Assembly (NCBI RefSeq): GCF_018531465.1 | Contig: NZ_JAHDTF010000015.1 | Coordinates: 62,001-126,000 of the forward strand | DNA length: 64,000 nt | From: Sphaerisporangium fuscum | Lineage (GTDB): Bacteria; Actinomycetota; Actinomycetes; Streptosporangiales; Streptosporangiaceae | Direction: 5' to 3' | Shown: positions 16,219-23,709 of the stretch, in pieces | Numbering within the stretch: position 1 is the first letter of the stretch | Layout of the letters: every line of letters begins with the position of its first letter | The notes under the pieces: model-generated | Seen by the model: the letters and a program-made list of their open reading frames with translations, nothing else | The model's database searches: none | What the model was told of the DNA's origin: nothing | Made by a program: the position numbers and the translations under genes

Positions 16219-17547
16219 ATGAGCGTGCTCGACCGTCTCTCCCGTCATCTGCTCGTCGACGGTTTCCGGCTGGAGCTCGACCTGGAACGCAGTCGTGGGT
16301 GCTGGATCGTGGACGCGGGATCGGGCCGCCGTTACCTCGACTTCTACTCCTTCTTCGCCTCGGCCCCGCTGGGGCTGAACCCCTTCGACGACGATCCGGA
16401 CTTCCTGGCCCTGCTCGGCCGGGTCGCCGCCAACAAGCCGGCGAACTCCGACCTGTACACGCGCCACCTCGCCGACTTCGCCGACACCTTCGCCCGCGTG
16501 CTCGGCGACCCCGAGCTGCCTCACCTGTTCTTCGTCGAGGGCGGGGCCCTCGCCGTCGAGAACGCTCTGAAGTGCGCCTTCGACTGGAAGAGCCGCCACA
16601 ACGAGCAGCACGGCCGTCCCCGCGAGCTCGGCACCAAGGTGCTGCACCTCACCAGGGCCTTCCACGGCCGCAGCGGGTACACCCTTTCCCTGACCAACAC
16701 CGAGCCCGTCAAGACCGACCGCTTCCCGGTCTTCGGCTGGCCGAGGATCGACGTGCCCGCCATCCACTTCGGCGACGTCGAGGCGGCGGAGGAGAGGGCG
16801 CTGGCCCAGGCGGCCGCCGCGTTCGACCGCCACCCGCACGACATCGCCTGCTTCATCGCCGAGCCCATCCAGGGGGAGGGCGGCGACAACCACATGCGTC
16901 CCGAGTTCCTGCAGGCCGTGCAGCGCCTGTGCCACGAACGGGACGCGCTGTTCGTCATGGACGAGGTGCAGACCGGCGTCGGCCTCACCGGCACCCCGTG
17001 GGCGTACCAGCAGCTCGGCCTCGCCCCCGACATCGTGGCCTTCGCCAAGAAGGTGCAGGTCGGCGGCATCATGGCGGGGCGCAGGGTCGACGACGTCCGG
17101 GGCAACGTCTTCGAGGTCAGCGGAAGGATCAACTCCACCTGGGGTGGCGGGCTGGTGGACATGGTGCGGTCCCGCCGCATGCTGGAGATCATCGAGCGGG
17201 ACGGGCTGATACCGCGGGCCGCCGCGCTCGGCGAGACCCTGCTCGCCGGACTGCGTCAGTTGGAGGACGCCTTCCCGGAGCTGGTGAGCAACGCGAGGGG
17301 CCGGGGCCTGATGTGCGCCTTCGACGTCGCCCACGGCCGGGACCGCCTGATCGCGTCCCTGCGTGACGATGAGGGCGTGCTCGTCCTGCCGTGCGGCGAA
17401 CGGTCCGTACGGCTCCGTCCCGCGCTCTCGGTCACGCTGGAGGAGATCCAGATGGGTCTGACGGCCCTGTCGCGCGGTCTGTCCGCTCTCCAGGAATCCC
17501 GGGTCTCCCGCTCCGCCGAGACCTCCAAGGCCGCCCAGCCCGCCTGA
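16219..17547 (+). CDS. lat: L-lysine 6-transaminase
   Basis: 442 residues, full length for lysine epsilon-aminotransferase, a class III PLP enzyme. It transfers the epsilon-amino group of lysine to 2-oxoglutarate, giving 2-aminoadipate 6-semialdehyde. Visible signatures are FYSFFASAPLG near residue 42, the cofactor Asp in MDEVQTG (Asp248), the PLP lysine region DIVAFAKKVQVGG (Lys277/278) and RINSTWGGG (about residues 305-313). The ATG has GGAGGG upstream. In beta-lactam producers LAT feeds cephamycin synthesis, but no beta-lactam genes are here; a role in lysine degradation or stress response is more likely. Confidence 0.92.
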   Translation: MSVLDRLSRHLLVDGFRLELDLERSRGCWIVDAGSGRRYLDFYSFFASAPLGLNPFDDDPDFLALLGRVAANKPANSDLYTRHLADFADTFARVLGDPELPHLFFVEGGALAVENALKCAFDWKSRHNEQHGRPRELGTKVLHLTRAFHGRSGYTLSLTNTEPVKTDRFPVFGWPRIDVPAIHFGDVEAAEERALAQAAAAFDRHPHDIACFIAEPIQGEGGDNHMRPEFLQAVQRLCHERDALFVMDEVQTGVGLTGTPWAYQQLGLAPDIVAFAKKVQVGGIMAGRRVDDVRGNVFEVSGRINSTWGGGLVDMVRSRRMLEIIERDGLIPRAAALGETLLAGLRQLEDAFPELVSNARGRGLMCAFDVAHGRDRLIASLRDDEGVLVLPCGERSVRLRPALSVTLEEIQMGLTALSRGLSALQESRVSRSAETSKAAQPA

Positions 17548-17610
17548 CCCGCCACGGACGATTTCTCCGGACGCCCGCCCATCCGACCGCCGCACGAGCG
17601 CGCCGGTCCG

Positions 17611-17775
17611 GCCGTACGGGGTGCTCGCCGCCGCGGCGCCGGCCGGCCGGCCGGCGTGGTGAGCCGCCGTACGCGGTGCTCGCCCTCGCGGCGCCGGGTG
17701 GGGGCCGGGCGGTCGTGGGCGGGCGGCCGGGCGGCGTGGTGAACCGCCGTACGGTGGGGGCGGCTTCGCCGTACG
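17611..17775. repeat. imperfect tandem GC-rich repeats
   Basis: Between lat and the LuxR-like gene, a CGTACG-SGTGCTCGCC-type unit occurs at about 17614 and 17669. GGCGTGGTGARCCGCCGTACG occurs at 17653-17673 and 17733-17753. The copies are imperfect, non-coding, and rich in small palindromes (GGCCGGCCGGCC at 17641). Confidence 0.5.
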
Positions 17776-17809
17776 GTCGCGGGACCGGGGAGGAGGCGGC
17801 TGGGATGGG

Positions 17810-18052
17810 TCAGGAGCTCTGCTCTCCGGATGTGCCTGACCTCCACATGCCGATGGCGGTCATCCGGCAGTCGGCGCCCAGCTTGGAGTAGATGCGGTTG
17901 ACGTGGTTCTTCACGGTCTTCTCGCTCAGGAACAGCCGTTGCGCGATCTCACCGTTGGAGTGACCGGTCGCGATCAGCTCCATGACCTCGGCCTCGCGTT
18001 TGCTCAGCCCTGTGTGCGCGTGCTCGTTCCATGTGGCGTCTTCGACACTCAT
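17810..18052 (-). CDS. LuxR-type helix-turn-helix protein (HTH only)
   Basis: 80 residues, essentially only the GerE/LuxR DNA-binding domain: LSKREAEVMELIATGHSNGEIA followed by the recognition helix SEKTVKNHVNRIYSKLG. No receiver or sensory domain is present, as in GerE-like small regulators. The ATG at 18052 has GGAGG 4 bp upstream. No obvious target is adjacent. Confidence 0.8.
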   Translation of the reverse strand: MSVEDATWNEHAHTGLSKREAEVMELIATGHSNGEIAQRLFLSEKTVKNHVNRIYSKLGADCRMTAIGMWRSGTSGEQSS

Positions 18053-18230
18053 CCGGCCTCCGGTGGCACGAATCATTGTCAGATCGCCGAGCCCCCCGCG
18101 CTGGCGGCGTAGCGGTTCTGTGCGAGCATAGCCCGCCGTTTCCGTCTTTGGGGTGCCTGCTCCACGAGAAAGACTCGCATTCAGTGGAAATGTGGGTGGA
18201 ACGGCGGCGTCGGGGCCGTCCCGGGAGTGG

Positions 18231-18656
18231 TCATGGGACGGGGTGGGGGGCCGTGGCCGGTTCGAGGTTGCGGGTCATGCGTTCGAGGACGCTGACGGCC
18301 GTGCGGTACTCCTCCGGGGAGATGCCGGTCATGGAGAGCTCCCGGAAGGCGCCGACGCGCTGGGCGACCTCGCTCAGGTGCTCGATGCCCTGCGGGGTGA
18401 GGGTGAGCCGGGCGGGCGCGGGCCGGGTCGCCCAGCCGGCGGCGAGCACGGCGTCGATGGCGGCGGTCAGGGTGGAGGCGTCGGCGTTGGCGGCGAGGAC
18501 GGCAAGGACTTCGGCGTCGGTGACATCGGGGGTGTCCTGGACGACGTTGAGGACCTGCCAGGCAAGCCGGGTGAGCCCGAATTCCTGCAGCATGTCGTTC
18601 ATGTAGCGGGTGAGGGCGTGGTCGGCGCGGTTGAGCCAGTAGCCGATCGGCTTCAT
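18231..18656 (-). CDS. MarR-family-like regulator
   Basis: 141 residues with a winged-helix layout resembling MarR regulators: LTRYMNDMLQEFGLTRLAWQVLNVV, then helices and a LTLTPQGIEHL wing-following helix. The ATG at 18656 follows AGGAGAAC by about 8 bp. It lies 105 bp downstream of, and in line with, the NmrA-like gene, so the two could be co-transcribed. It is less typical than the MarR at 19756, and the usual DxRxxR wing motif is missing (PAPARLTLT instead), so DNA-binding behaviour may differ. Confidence 0.7.
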   Translation of the reverse strand: MKPIGYWLNRADHALTRYMNDMLQEFGLTRLAWQVLNVVQDTPDVTDAEVLAVLAANADASTLTAAIDAVLAAGWATRPAPARLTLTPQGIEHLSEVAQRVGAFRELSMTGISPEEYRTAVSVLERMTRNLEPATAPHPVP

Positions 18657-18761
18657 CGTGGGTGTTCTCCTGAGCATGGTGGCGGTCCAGGCGGACCGGA
18701 TCGACGGTGCTTCGACGTCGAGAGGCGGTACGACGGCCGTTCGCGTGTGAGGCGGACGCCT

Positions 18762-19649
18762 TCAGTGGTGGGCGTTCGCGGTCGTGGCGGTGAGTAGTGC
18801 GGACCAGTCCTGGGCGGTGGCCCAGTCGGCGAAGCTCGTCCAGGCGATCTCGGGGTGGTCGCGGCGCAGCGCGGCCACGTCGACGTCGAGGCCGACGGCG
18901 GTGAAGTAGCCGAACATGGCCGCCAGGTCCGCCGACCGGCTGCGCACGTACGCCAGGGGCACCTCCTGGTGGGCGATCGGACGGCCGATGGCGGAGGCGA
19001 GGATCCGCGCGATCTCGCCGGGCGTGCGCTCGTCGGAGGCGATGTCGATGCGACGGCCGGCGAATCGGTCGCGGTGGTGGAGGGCCAGGGCGGCGAAAGC
19101 GCCGATGTCGGCGGCGGGGATGAGGGTGAGCGGCTGGTCGGCGGGCATGGGCCAGGCGAACGTGCCGGTACGCAGGCCGTCGAGGGTCCAGCCACCGGCG
19201 TAGTTGTCCATGAACGCCGCCGGCGCGATCACCGTCCACGGCACGCCGGACCCGGCCAGATGCCGCTCGATCAGGTGCTTGCTCTCGTAGTGGGGGACGC
19301 CGGTGTCGCGGTCGGCGTGGGCGGCGGAGGTGAACACGATGTGCCCGACGCGGGCGGCCGCCGCGGCGTCGACGAGGGCTTTGCCCTGGCGGACCTCGGT
19401 GGCGATGTCGGTGCCGAACGGTGTGGTGACCGCGAACAGGGAGTCGGCGCCGGCGAGCGCGTCATCGAGTGAGGCGCGGTCGTCGAAATCGGCGTGACGC
19501 ACCTCGGCTCCGAGCTCGCGCAGGGTGCCGGCGGCGGGCGAGCCGGGGTGGCGGGTGAGGGCGCGCACGTGGTGGCCGGCGGCCAGCAGGGCGCGGGCGG
19601 TGGCGCCACCCTGGGCTCCGGTGGCTCCGGTGACGGCGACGGTCAGCAT
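18762..19649 (-). CDS. NmrA-family NAD(P)-binding protein
   Basis: 295 residues of the atypical short-chain dehydrogenase/NmrA fold. The dinucleotide-binding motif is VTGATGAQGGATARALL at residues 6-22, and later segments GADSLFAVTTPFG and VFTSAAHADRDTG are typical. Members bind NAD(P)(H) and act either as reductases (quinone or phenylcoumaran-like) or redox sensors. The ATG follows AGGAGAAGACC. It shares a 106 bp divergent promoter region, with two palindromes, with the MarR gene at 19756; that regulator probably represses it. Confidence 0.85.
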   Translation of the reverse strand: MLTVAVTGATGAQGGATARALLAAGHHVRALTRHPGSPAAGTLRELGAEVRHADFDDRASLDDALAGADSLFAVTTPFGTDIATEVRQGKALVDAAAAARVGHIVFTSAAHADRDTGVPHYESKHLIERHLAGSGVPWTVIAPAAFMDNYAGGWTLDGLRTGTFAWPMPADQPLTLIPAADIGAFAALALHHRDRFAGRRIDIASDERTPGEIARILASAIGRPIAHQEVPLAYVRSRSADLAAMFGYFTAVGLDVDVAALRRDHPEIAWTSFADWATAQDWSALLTATTANAHH

Positions 19650-19679
19650 GGTCTTCTCCTGCAGCTGTAGTATTGCTGT

Positions 19680-19700
19680 ATGGCGCATTAGTTGCGCCAT
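19680..19700. promoter_or_regulatory. palindromic operator 1 (NmrA/MarR divergent promoter)
   Basis: Perfect 8 bp arms ATGGCGCA/TGCGCCAT around a 5 bp TTAGT spacer, extendable to 12 bp arms (CTG...CAG) with one mismatch. It is 31 bp upstream of the NmrA-like start codon. Size and symmetry fit a MarR dimer site. Confidence 0.65.
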
Positions 19701-19718
19701 GCAGAAGACTAGCAGAGG

Positions 19719-19739
19719 ATTGCTGCGCCACGCAGCAAT
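19719..19739. promoter_or_regulatory. palindromic operator 2 (NmrA/MarR divergent promoter)
   Basis: Perfect 9 bp arms ATTGCTGCG/CGCAGCAAT with a 3 bp CCA spacer, 17 bp before the MarR start codon. It would let the regulator repress its own gene. Confidence 0.65.
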
Positions 19740-19755
19740 TGGGAGCGTGAGCACG

Positions 19756-20235
19756 ATGACAGGCATGCGTCGGGGCCGGCTGTACGAGGAACTGTCGATG
19801 GCGTCGCGCCGCTATCTGGCGTCGTACGTGCTCTTCAACCAGGCCGTCGCCGACCACCTCGGGCTGCACCCGACCGACGTGCAGTTCCTGAGCCTGCTCA
19901 CGGCCGCGCCCGGGCCGCTGACGGTCAAGCAGATCGCCGAGATGACGGGCCTCACCACGGGCTCGGCGACCCGCCTGGTGGACCGGCTGGAGCGCGGGGG
20001 CTACGTGACCCGCACGCCGGACCGGGAGGATCGCCGCCGGGTACTGGTCGCCCCGGTGCCCGAGCGCGTCGCCCGCGTCACCGCGGTGTGGGACGACCTC
20101 GGCCAGGGCTGGCAGGCGCTCTACGCCGAGCACTCCGACGAGGAGCTCGAGGTGATCGTCCGGCACATGCGCCGCGCGTACGACCTCAGCCACGACCAGA
20201 TGGACCGCCTGCGATCCCGGCCGAAACCGGAGTGA
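19756..20235 (+). CDS. MarR-family transcriptional regulator
   Basis: 159 residues with a clear winged helix-turn-helix: TVKQIAEMTGLTTGSATRLVDRLERGGYV followed by the wing TRTPDREDRRRVLV, which contains the conserved DxRDRR-type DNA-contacting motif. Flanking helices form the dimer interface. The start is either the ATG at 19756 (ribosome-binding site GGGAG 11 bp away) or the GTG at 19747. Two perfect palindromes between it and the NmrA-like gene suggest that it controls both genes. The ligand is unknown. Confidence 0.88.
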   Translation: MTGMRRGRLYEELSMASRRYLASYVLFNQAVADHLGLHPTDVQFLSLLTAAPGPLTVKQIAEMTGLTTGSATRLVDRLERGGYVTRTPDREDRRRVLVAPVPERVARVTAVWDDLGQGWQALYAEHSDEELEVIVRHMRRAYDLSHDQMDRLRSRPKPE

Positions 20236-20440
20236 GCCCGAACGGGGTCCACGCCTTTTTGAAGCTGTAGCGGCAGGTGGGAGAGGTTTCAGCCGCCGCC
20301 TGACCGACTCTCGCGGCGTTCTGCCGTGAACCGCCGCTCCCAGATCCCGCCGCCGCGCGACCTCCGCCCGGGTCCGCTCCAGCGCGATCGCCGCTCTGCT
20401 CCTTCACTTGGGCATGCGCAACAGCGGCATGCGGAACAGG

Positions 20441-20470
20441 ACCCCCGGCCGAAAGGCCGGATCGGGGGGA
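20441..20470. terminator. bidirectional hairpin between convergent genes
   Basis: CCGGCC and GGCCGG pair around a GAAA tetraloop at 20445-20460, extended by a CCC/GGG outer stem with an ATC bulge. It sits between the MarR gene and the gene ending at 20474. Confidence 0.65.
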
Positions 20471-20473
20471 GTC

Positions 20474-21517
20474 TCAGCAGGGGATCCGCATGCGGGACGC
20501 GTTCGGCGACACCTCGGGCAGGCTGGGGACGACGTCGACGGTGAGCACCGCGGTGCCGTTGGTCTTGCCCTTCCTCTCGATGACCTCGCCGAAGGGCAAT
20601 TTCGCCGTTCTGTCCCTGGTGTTCACCGTGCGCTCGCCCAGGTAGCGATAGGTGTGCTTGTCGAAGATCAGGTCCGAGCGAGTGCCGTCGCCCCGGTCCA
20701 TCCCGACGGCCAGGCCGGGCCGGCCGGCGACGTCCGCGGTGTCGGGGATGAGCACGATGCCGTCCAGCCCCGCGGCCACCTGGTAGAGCGCGGCGCTCAG
20801 GGTGGGGCGAACCACCGACTCGGCGACCAGGCCCTGGAGGGAGGACCACATGCGCAGCGGATCCGGGCCCGTGCCGGCCAAGATCTTCGCGCGCACCTGC
20901 GCGGGGTCCGTGGGCCAGCTGCCCAGCCGGGCGTAGGCCGGTTGGCCGGGGCAGGCCGCGGGCTCGTACACGGTGTCCTCGACGCCGTGGTCCCAGCGGT
21001 CGCGGGGCGCCGGTCCCGTGGCCGACACGGCCTGCTCGCGGCTCAGCCAGGGCTTGCCGACGTCGGCGGCCTCCCAGCGTTCCTCGTTGACCAGCAGCTC
21101 GGTGTACTGCTGCCGCGTGCCGGCCTCGTCCGCCGTGAACAGGCTGCTCTGGACCAGCATTCTGGTGTGCACGTACTGGCCGCGGGCCGGCACCGTGTCC
21201 GGCTGCTCGGCGGCGGCCCGCGCGGCCAGCTTGAGCAGCGTCTGAGCGTCGGCGGGAGGCGCGGCGAGCGGGTTGCCCGGATCGGAGCCGCCCAGGCCCA
21301 CCTGGGTGGCGAGGATGCCGACGGTGAGCGCCGCCGCCATGGCGCCGGCCAGGGCGACTCGCCTGGTACGCAGGAAGGCGCCGGGACGGGCGAGCACTCC
21401 CCGTCCGCCGGGACGGGCGATCGTGGACATCAGGGCGGCCCGGGAGGCCGCCAGGTCGTGCGCGCTCGGCTCGGGTGTGTCGGCCCACACGCGGCCGAGC
21501 TCCTCCATTTCATTCAT
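20474..21517 (-). CDS. CU044_5270-like membrane protein paired with ECF sigma factor
   Basis: 347 residues. A cytoplasmic N-terminus of about 48 residues (MNEMEELGRVWADTP...) is followed by one membrane helix at about residues 52-72 and a large extracytoplasmic domain containing PARGQYVHTRMLVQSSLF. This layout matches the actinobacterial CU044_5270 family, which regularly follows ECF sigma factors and likely acts as an anti-sigma or sensor. Its start overlaps the sigma gene by 8 bp. The cytoplasmic part lacks a zinc HxxxCxxC motif, so any anti-sigma binding would not be of the ZAS type. Confidence 0.8.
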   Translation of the reverse strand: MNEMEELGRVWADTPEPSAHDLAASRAALMSTIARPGGRGVLARPGAFLRTRRVALAGAMAAALTVGILATQVGLGGSDPGNPLAAPPADAQTLLKLAARAAAEQPDTVPARGQYVHTRMLVQSSLFTADEAGTRQQYTELLVNEERWEAADVGKPWLSREQAVSATGPAPRDRWDHGVEDTVYEPAACPGQPAYARLGSWPTDPAQVRAKILAGTGPDPLRMWSSLQGLVAESVVRPTLSAALYQVAAGLDGIVLIPDTADVAGRPGLAVGMDRGDGTRSDLIFDKHTYRYLGERTVNTRDRTAKLPFGEVIERKGKTNGTAVLTVDVVPSLPEVSPNASRMRIPC

Positions 21518-22076
21518 GGTCTGTCCCCTCCAGAGCCAGCCGGATCTTCTTGCGCGCCCGGTTGAGCCGGGAGCGGACAGTCCCGACCCGGACGTCCAGC
21601 GCCTCGGCCACCTCCTCGTACGTCAGCCCCGCCCACGCCACCAGCAGCAGCGTGTCCCGGTCGCGGGCGCCCAACCCGGCCAGGGCCGCCACCAGCGGCT
21701 TGTTCACCGCGAGCGTGTTCACGCCGTCCTCCACCAGCCCGCCGCCGATCTCCGCCGGGTGTACGCCACCACGCACGTACGCCCGGTAACGGGCCGCCTC
21801 GCGCCTGCGCCTCTTGCTGATCACGTTCGAGGCGATGCCGTACAACCAGGGCCGGGCGTCGGCCCGGCAGGACTGGTAGCGGTGCCGGTGCTCGAACGCC
21901 GCCAGGAACGTCTCGGACACCACGTCCTCGGCCCCTTCCGGACCGAGCCTGCGCGCCGCGTAACGGTGCAGGGCGGGAGCATGCCGGTCGAACAGCGCGG
22001 CGAATGCCTGCGGCTCCCGCAGGGAGCGGCGGATCAGATCGGTGTCGGCGGCCTCGGCTGTCGCCGGTTCGGCCAT
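21510..22076 (-). CDS. ECF-type RNA polymerase sigma factor
   Basis: 188 residues. Region 2 spans about residues 12-85 (FDRHAPALHRYAARRLG, then AEDVVSETFLAAFEHR and WLYGIASNVISKRRR). Region 4 spans about 125-180 (LGARDRDTLLLVAWAGLTYEEVAEAL with recognition helix VGTVRSRLNRARKKIR). It directs RNA polymerase to a small regulon, probably including its own promoter. Translational coupling to the overlapping membrane gene suggests the latter controls it. Confidence 0.9.
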   Translation of the reverse strand: MAEPATAEAADTDLIRRSLREPQAFAALFDRHAPALHRYAARRLGPEGAEDVVSETFLAAFEHRHRYQSCRADARPWLYGIASNVISKRRRREAARYRAYVRGGVHPAEIGGGLVEDGVNTLAVNKPLVAALAGLGARDRDTLLLVAWAGLTYEEVAEALDVRVGTVRSRLNRARKKIRLALEGTDHE

Positions 22077-22235
22077 GAACGATTCAGCTCCTTCGCGCGG
22101 GTGCGGCAGATTCGCCTGTTATTACCGCTGCTCCGCCGAAGAGTTCACGCCGAGGCCCTGCGATTTCTGCTCCGAGGAAGGCGTGGGCGAGCATGGCCAG
22201 GGTGACCCCAGCCGACCCACGAGCAAGATCAAGCT

Positions 22236-22730
22236 CTATCGCTGGAGGTCGCGCTGGTACCACGTGCCCGACTTGCCGCCGAGATCGGCCGGGGTGGCAG
22301 GGCCGACCGGGACGAACCCCGCCTTGGCCAAGACTCTCTGGGACGCGATGTTGTCGTGGGAGGTGGCCGCCCGCAGTGTGCGCAGGCCGTGCATCGCTGT
22401 CGCCGTCCGGCACAGCTCCCGGACGGTCGCGGTCGCCACGCCGCGGCCGGCGACCCGCTCCGCGACCCGGTAGCCGAGCCTGGCAGTGCCGTCCTCCAGG
22501 TCGTACAGGTTGAACCTGCCGAGTACCGAGCCGTCCTCGGCGACGAGCACGTAGAAGGCACAGATGCCGGCCTCCTGCTCGGCCAGCGAGTCGTTGTACC
22601 GGTCGGTGAACCGGTCGAAGAAGTCGTCGCCGCGGTCGGAGATCGAGGCGGCGAAGTAGGTGCGGTTCGCGAGCTCGAAGGCCAGGACCGCCGAGGCGTG
22701 ACCGGCATGCAGCCGCTTCAGCTCGGGCAT
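22236..22730 (-). CDS. GNAT-family N-acetyltransferase (RimJ/RimL-like)
   Basis: 164 residues with the GNAT fold: FYVLVAEDGSVLGRFNLY (beta 2-3), LGYRVAERVAGRGVATATVREL (acetyl-CoA loop, with AGRGVAT as the Q/RxxGxG/A motif) and NIASQRVLAKAGFVPVG (motif B). The pattern is closest to RimJ/RimL-type protein or small-molecule acetyltransferases. The gene stands alone; the substrate is unknown. Confidence 0.85.
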   Translation of the reverse strand: MPELKRLHAGHASAVLAFELANRTYFAASISDRGDDFFDRFTDRYNDSLAEQEAGICAFYVLVAEDGSVLGRFNLYDLEDGTARLGYRVAERVAGRGVATATVRELCRTATAMHGLRTLRAATSHDNIASQRVLAKAGFVPVGPATPADLGGKSGTWYQRDLQR

Positions 22731-22883
22731 TGCCCGACTCTATCCAGATCGTGCGCGGAGGCCACCTGAGTTTCCGCCAGTGGCGGACAGCCCCAAGACC
22801 AGGGCCCACAACGATCTACGCCTGGAGTACTGAGATCCGGGCTCCGCTCCCAGGATGGGACATTCTGCCCTCGGTGTGCGTCA

Positions 22884-22938
22884 GGAAACCAGGAAGGCCC
22901 CGGTCATCTCGCCGATGACCAGGGCCTTCCTGGTTTCC
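22884..22938. terminator. long near-perfect hairpin adjoining tRNA-His
   Basis: Outer arms of 17 bp (left 22884-22900, right 22922-22938), one C/A mismatch, then inner arms GGTCATC/GATGACC and a TCGCC loop: 24 paired positions and one mismatch. It begins 4 bp beyond the CCA end of tRNA-His on the minus strand and is probably its terminator or 3'-processing element. Confidence 0.65.
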
Positions 22939-22942
22939 CACA

Positions 22943-23019
22943 TGGGGTGAGTGAAGGGACTTGAACCCTCGACATCCAGGACCACAACCTGGCGCTCTGC
23001 CAACTGAGCTACACCCACC
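22943..23019 (-). tRNA. tRNA-His (GTG anticodon)
   Basis: A full cloverleaf on the minus strand. The acceptor stem is GTGGGTG/CACTCAC, the D-stem region TAGCTCAGTTGGCAGAGC, the anticodon stem-loop CCAGG-TTGTGGT-CCTGG with anticodon GTG, and the T-arm GAGGGTTCAAGTCCCTTC. The extra 5' G (G-1 at 23019) pairs with the discriminator C, the identity mark of tRNA-His. CCA is encoded at 22943-22945. Confidence 0.95.
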
Positions 23020-23091
23020 ACGCCCCGCGGTCAGCACCGCGGCACAGGGAAAAGTGTAGCGGTCTTTCAGGGGTTGTGACGCCGTGGCCGG

Positions 23092-23688
23092 TCAAGATCC
23101 GGTGATGGCTTCCGCGACCTCGCGCGCGGTGGCCGAATCGGGGCCCGGCTGCGGCACGAAGACGGCGGCACGGTAGTACTTCATCTCCTGCACGCTCTCG
23201 GTGATGTCGGCCAGCGCGCGGTGCCCGCCCTGCTTGGCCGGAGAGGCGAAGTAGACCCGGGGGTACCAGCGGCGGACCAGTTCCTTGACGGAGGAGACGT
23301 CGACCATGCGGTAGTGGAGGTACGCGTCGACGGCGGGCATGTCACGCGCGAGGAAGGACCGGTCGGTGGAGATGGAGTTCCCGCACAGCGGAGCCTTCTT
23401 GGGCTCCGGAATGTGCCGGCGGATGTACTCCAGGACGACGGACTCGGCCTCGGCGAGTGTCACGCCCGTCTCGAGGGCGGTGAGCAGGCCGGAAGCCGTG
23501 TGCATCTGCCGCACGACCTCCGACATCTGCTCCAGCGCCTCCCTGGGCGGCTTGATGACGATGTCCACACCTTCGTCGAGCTGGTTCAGCTCGCCGTCGG
23601 TCACCAGGCATGCCACCTCGACGAGCGCGTCACGGCCGAGATCGAGCCCGGTCATCTCACAGTCGATCCAGACCAACAGGTCACTCAT
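23092..23688 (-). CDS. orn: oligoribonuclease
   Basis: 198 residues, full length. A DEDDh 3'-5' exonuclease that degrades 2-5 nt RNA, including pGpG. Catalytic residues are visible: WIDCEMTGLD (Asp9, Glu11), STDRSFL (Asp109) and GGHRALADI (His156, Asp161). The conserved placement near tRNA-His is a common actinomycete arrangement. The start codon has no clear ribosome-binding site. Confidence 0.95.
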   Translation of the reverse strand: MSDLLVWIDCEMTGLDLGRDALVEVACLVTDGELNQLDEGVDIVIKPPREALEQMSEVVRQMHTASGLLTALETGVTLAEAESVVLEYIRRHIPEPKKAPLCGNSISTDRSFLARDMPAVDAYLHYRMVDVSSVKELVRRWYPRVYFASPAKQGGHRALADITESVQEMKYYRAAVFVPQPGPDSATAREVAEAITGS

Positions 23689-23709
23689 AATGCTCAGCGT
23701 AGTGCCCGG

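Noticed and set aside
16219..17547. Evidence for a beta-lactam biosynthetic cluster because of lat
   Set aside because: No ACV synthetase, IPNS or other pathway gene lies within the window; the transaminase alone is not evidence.
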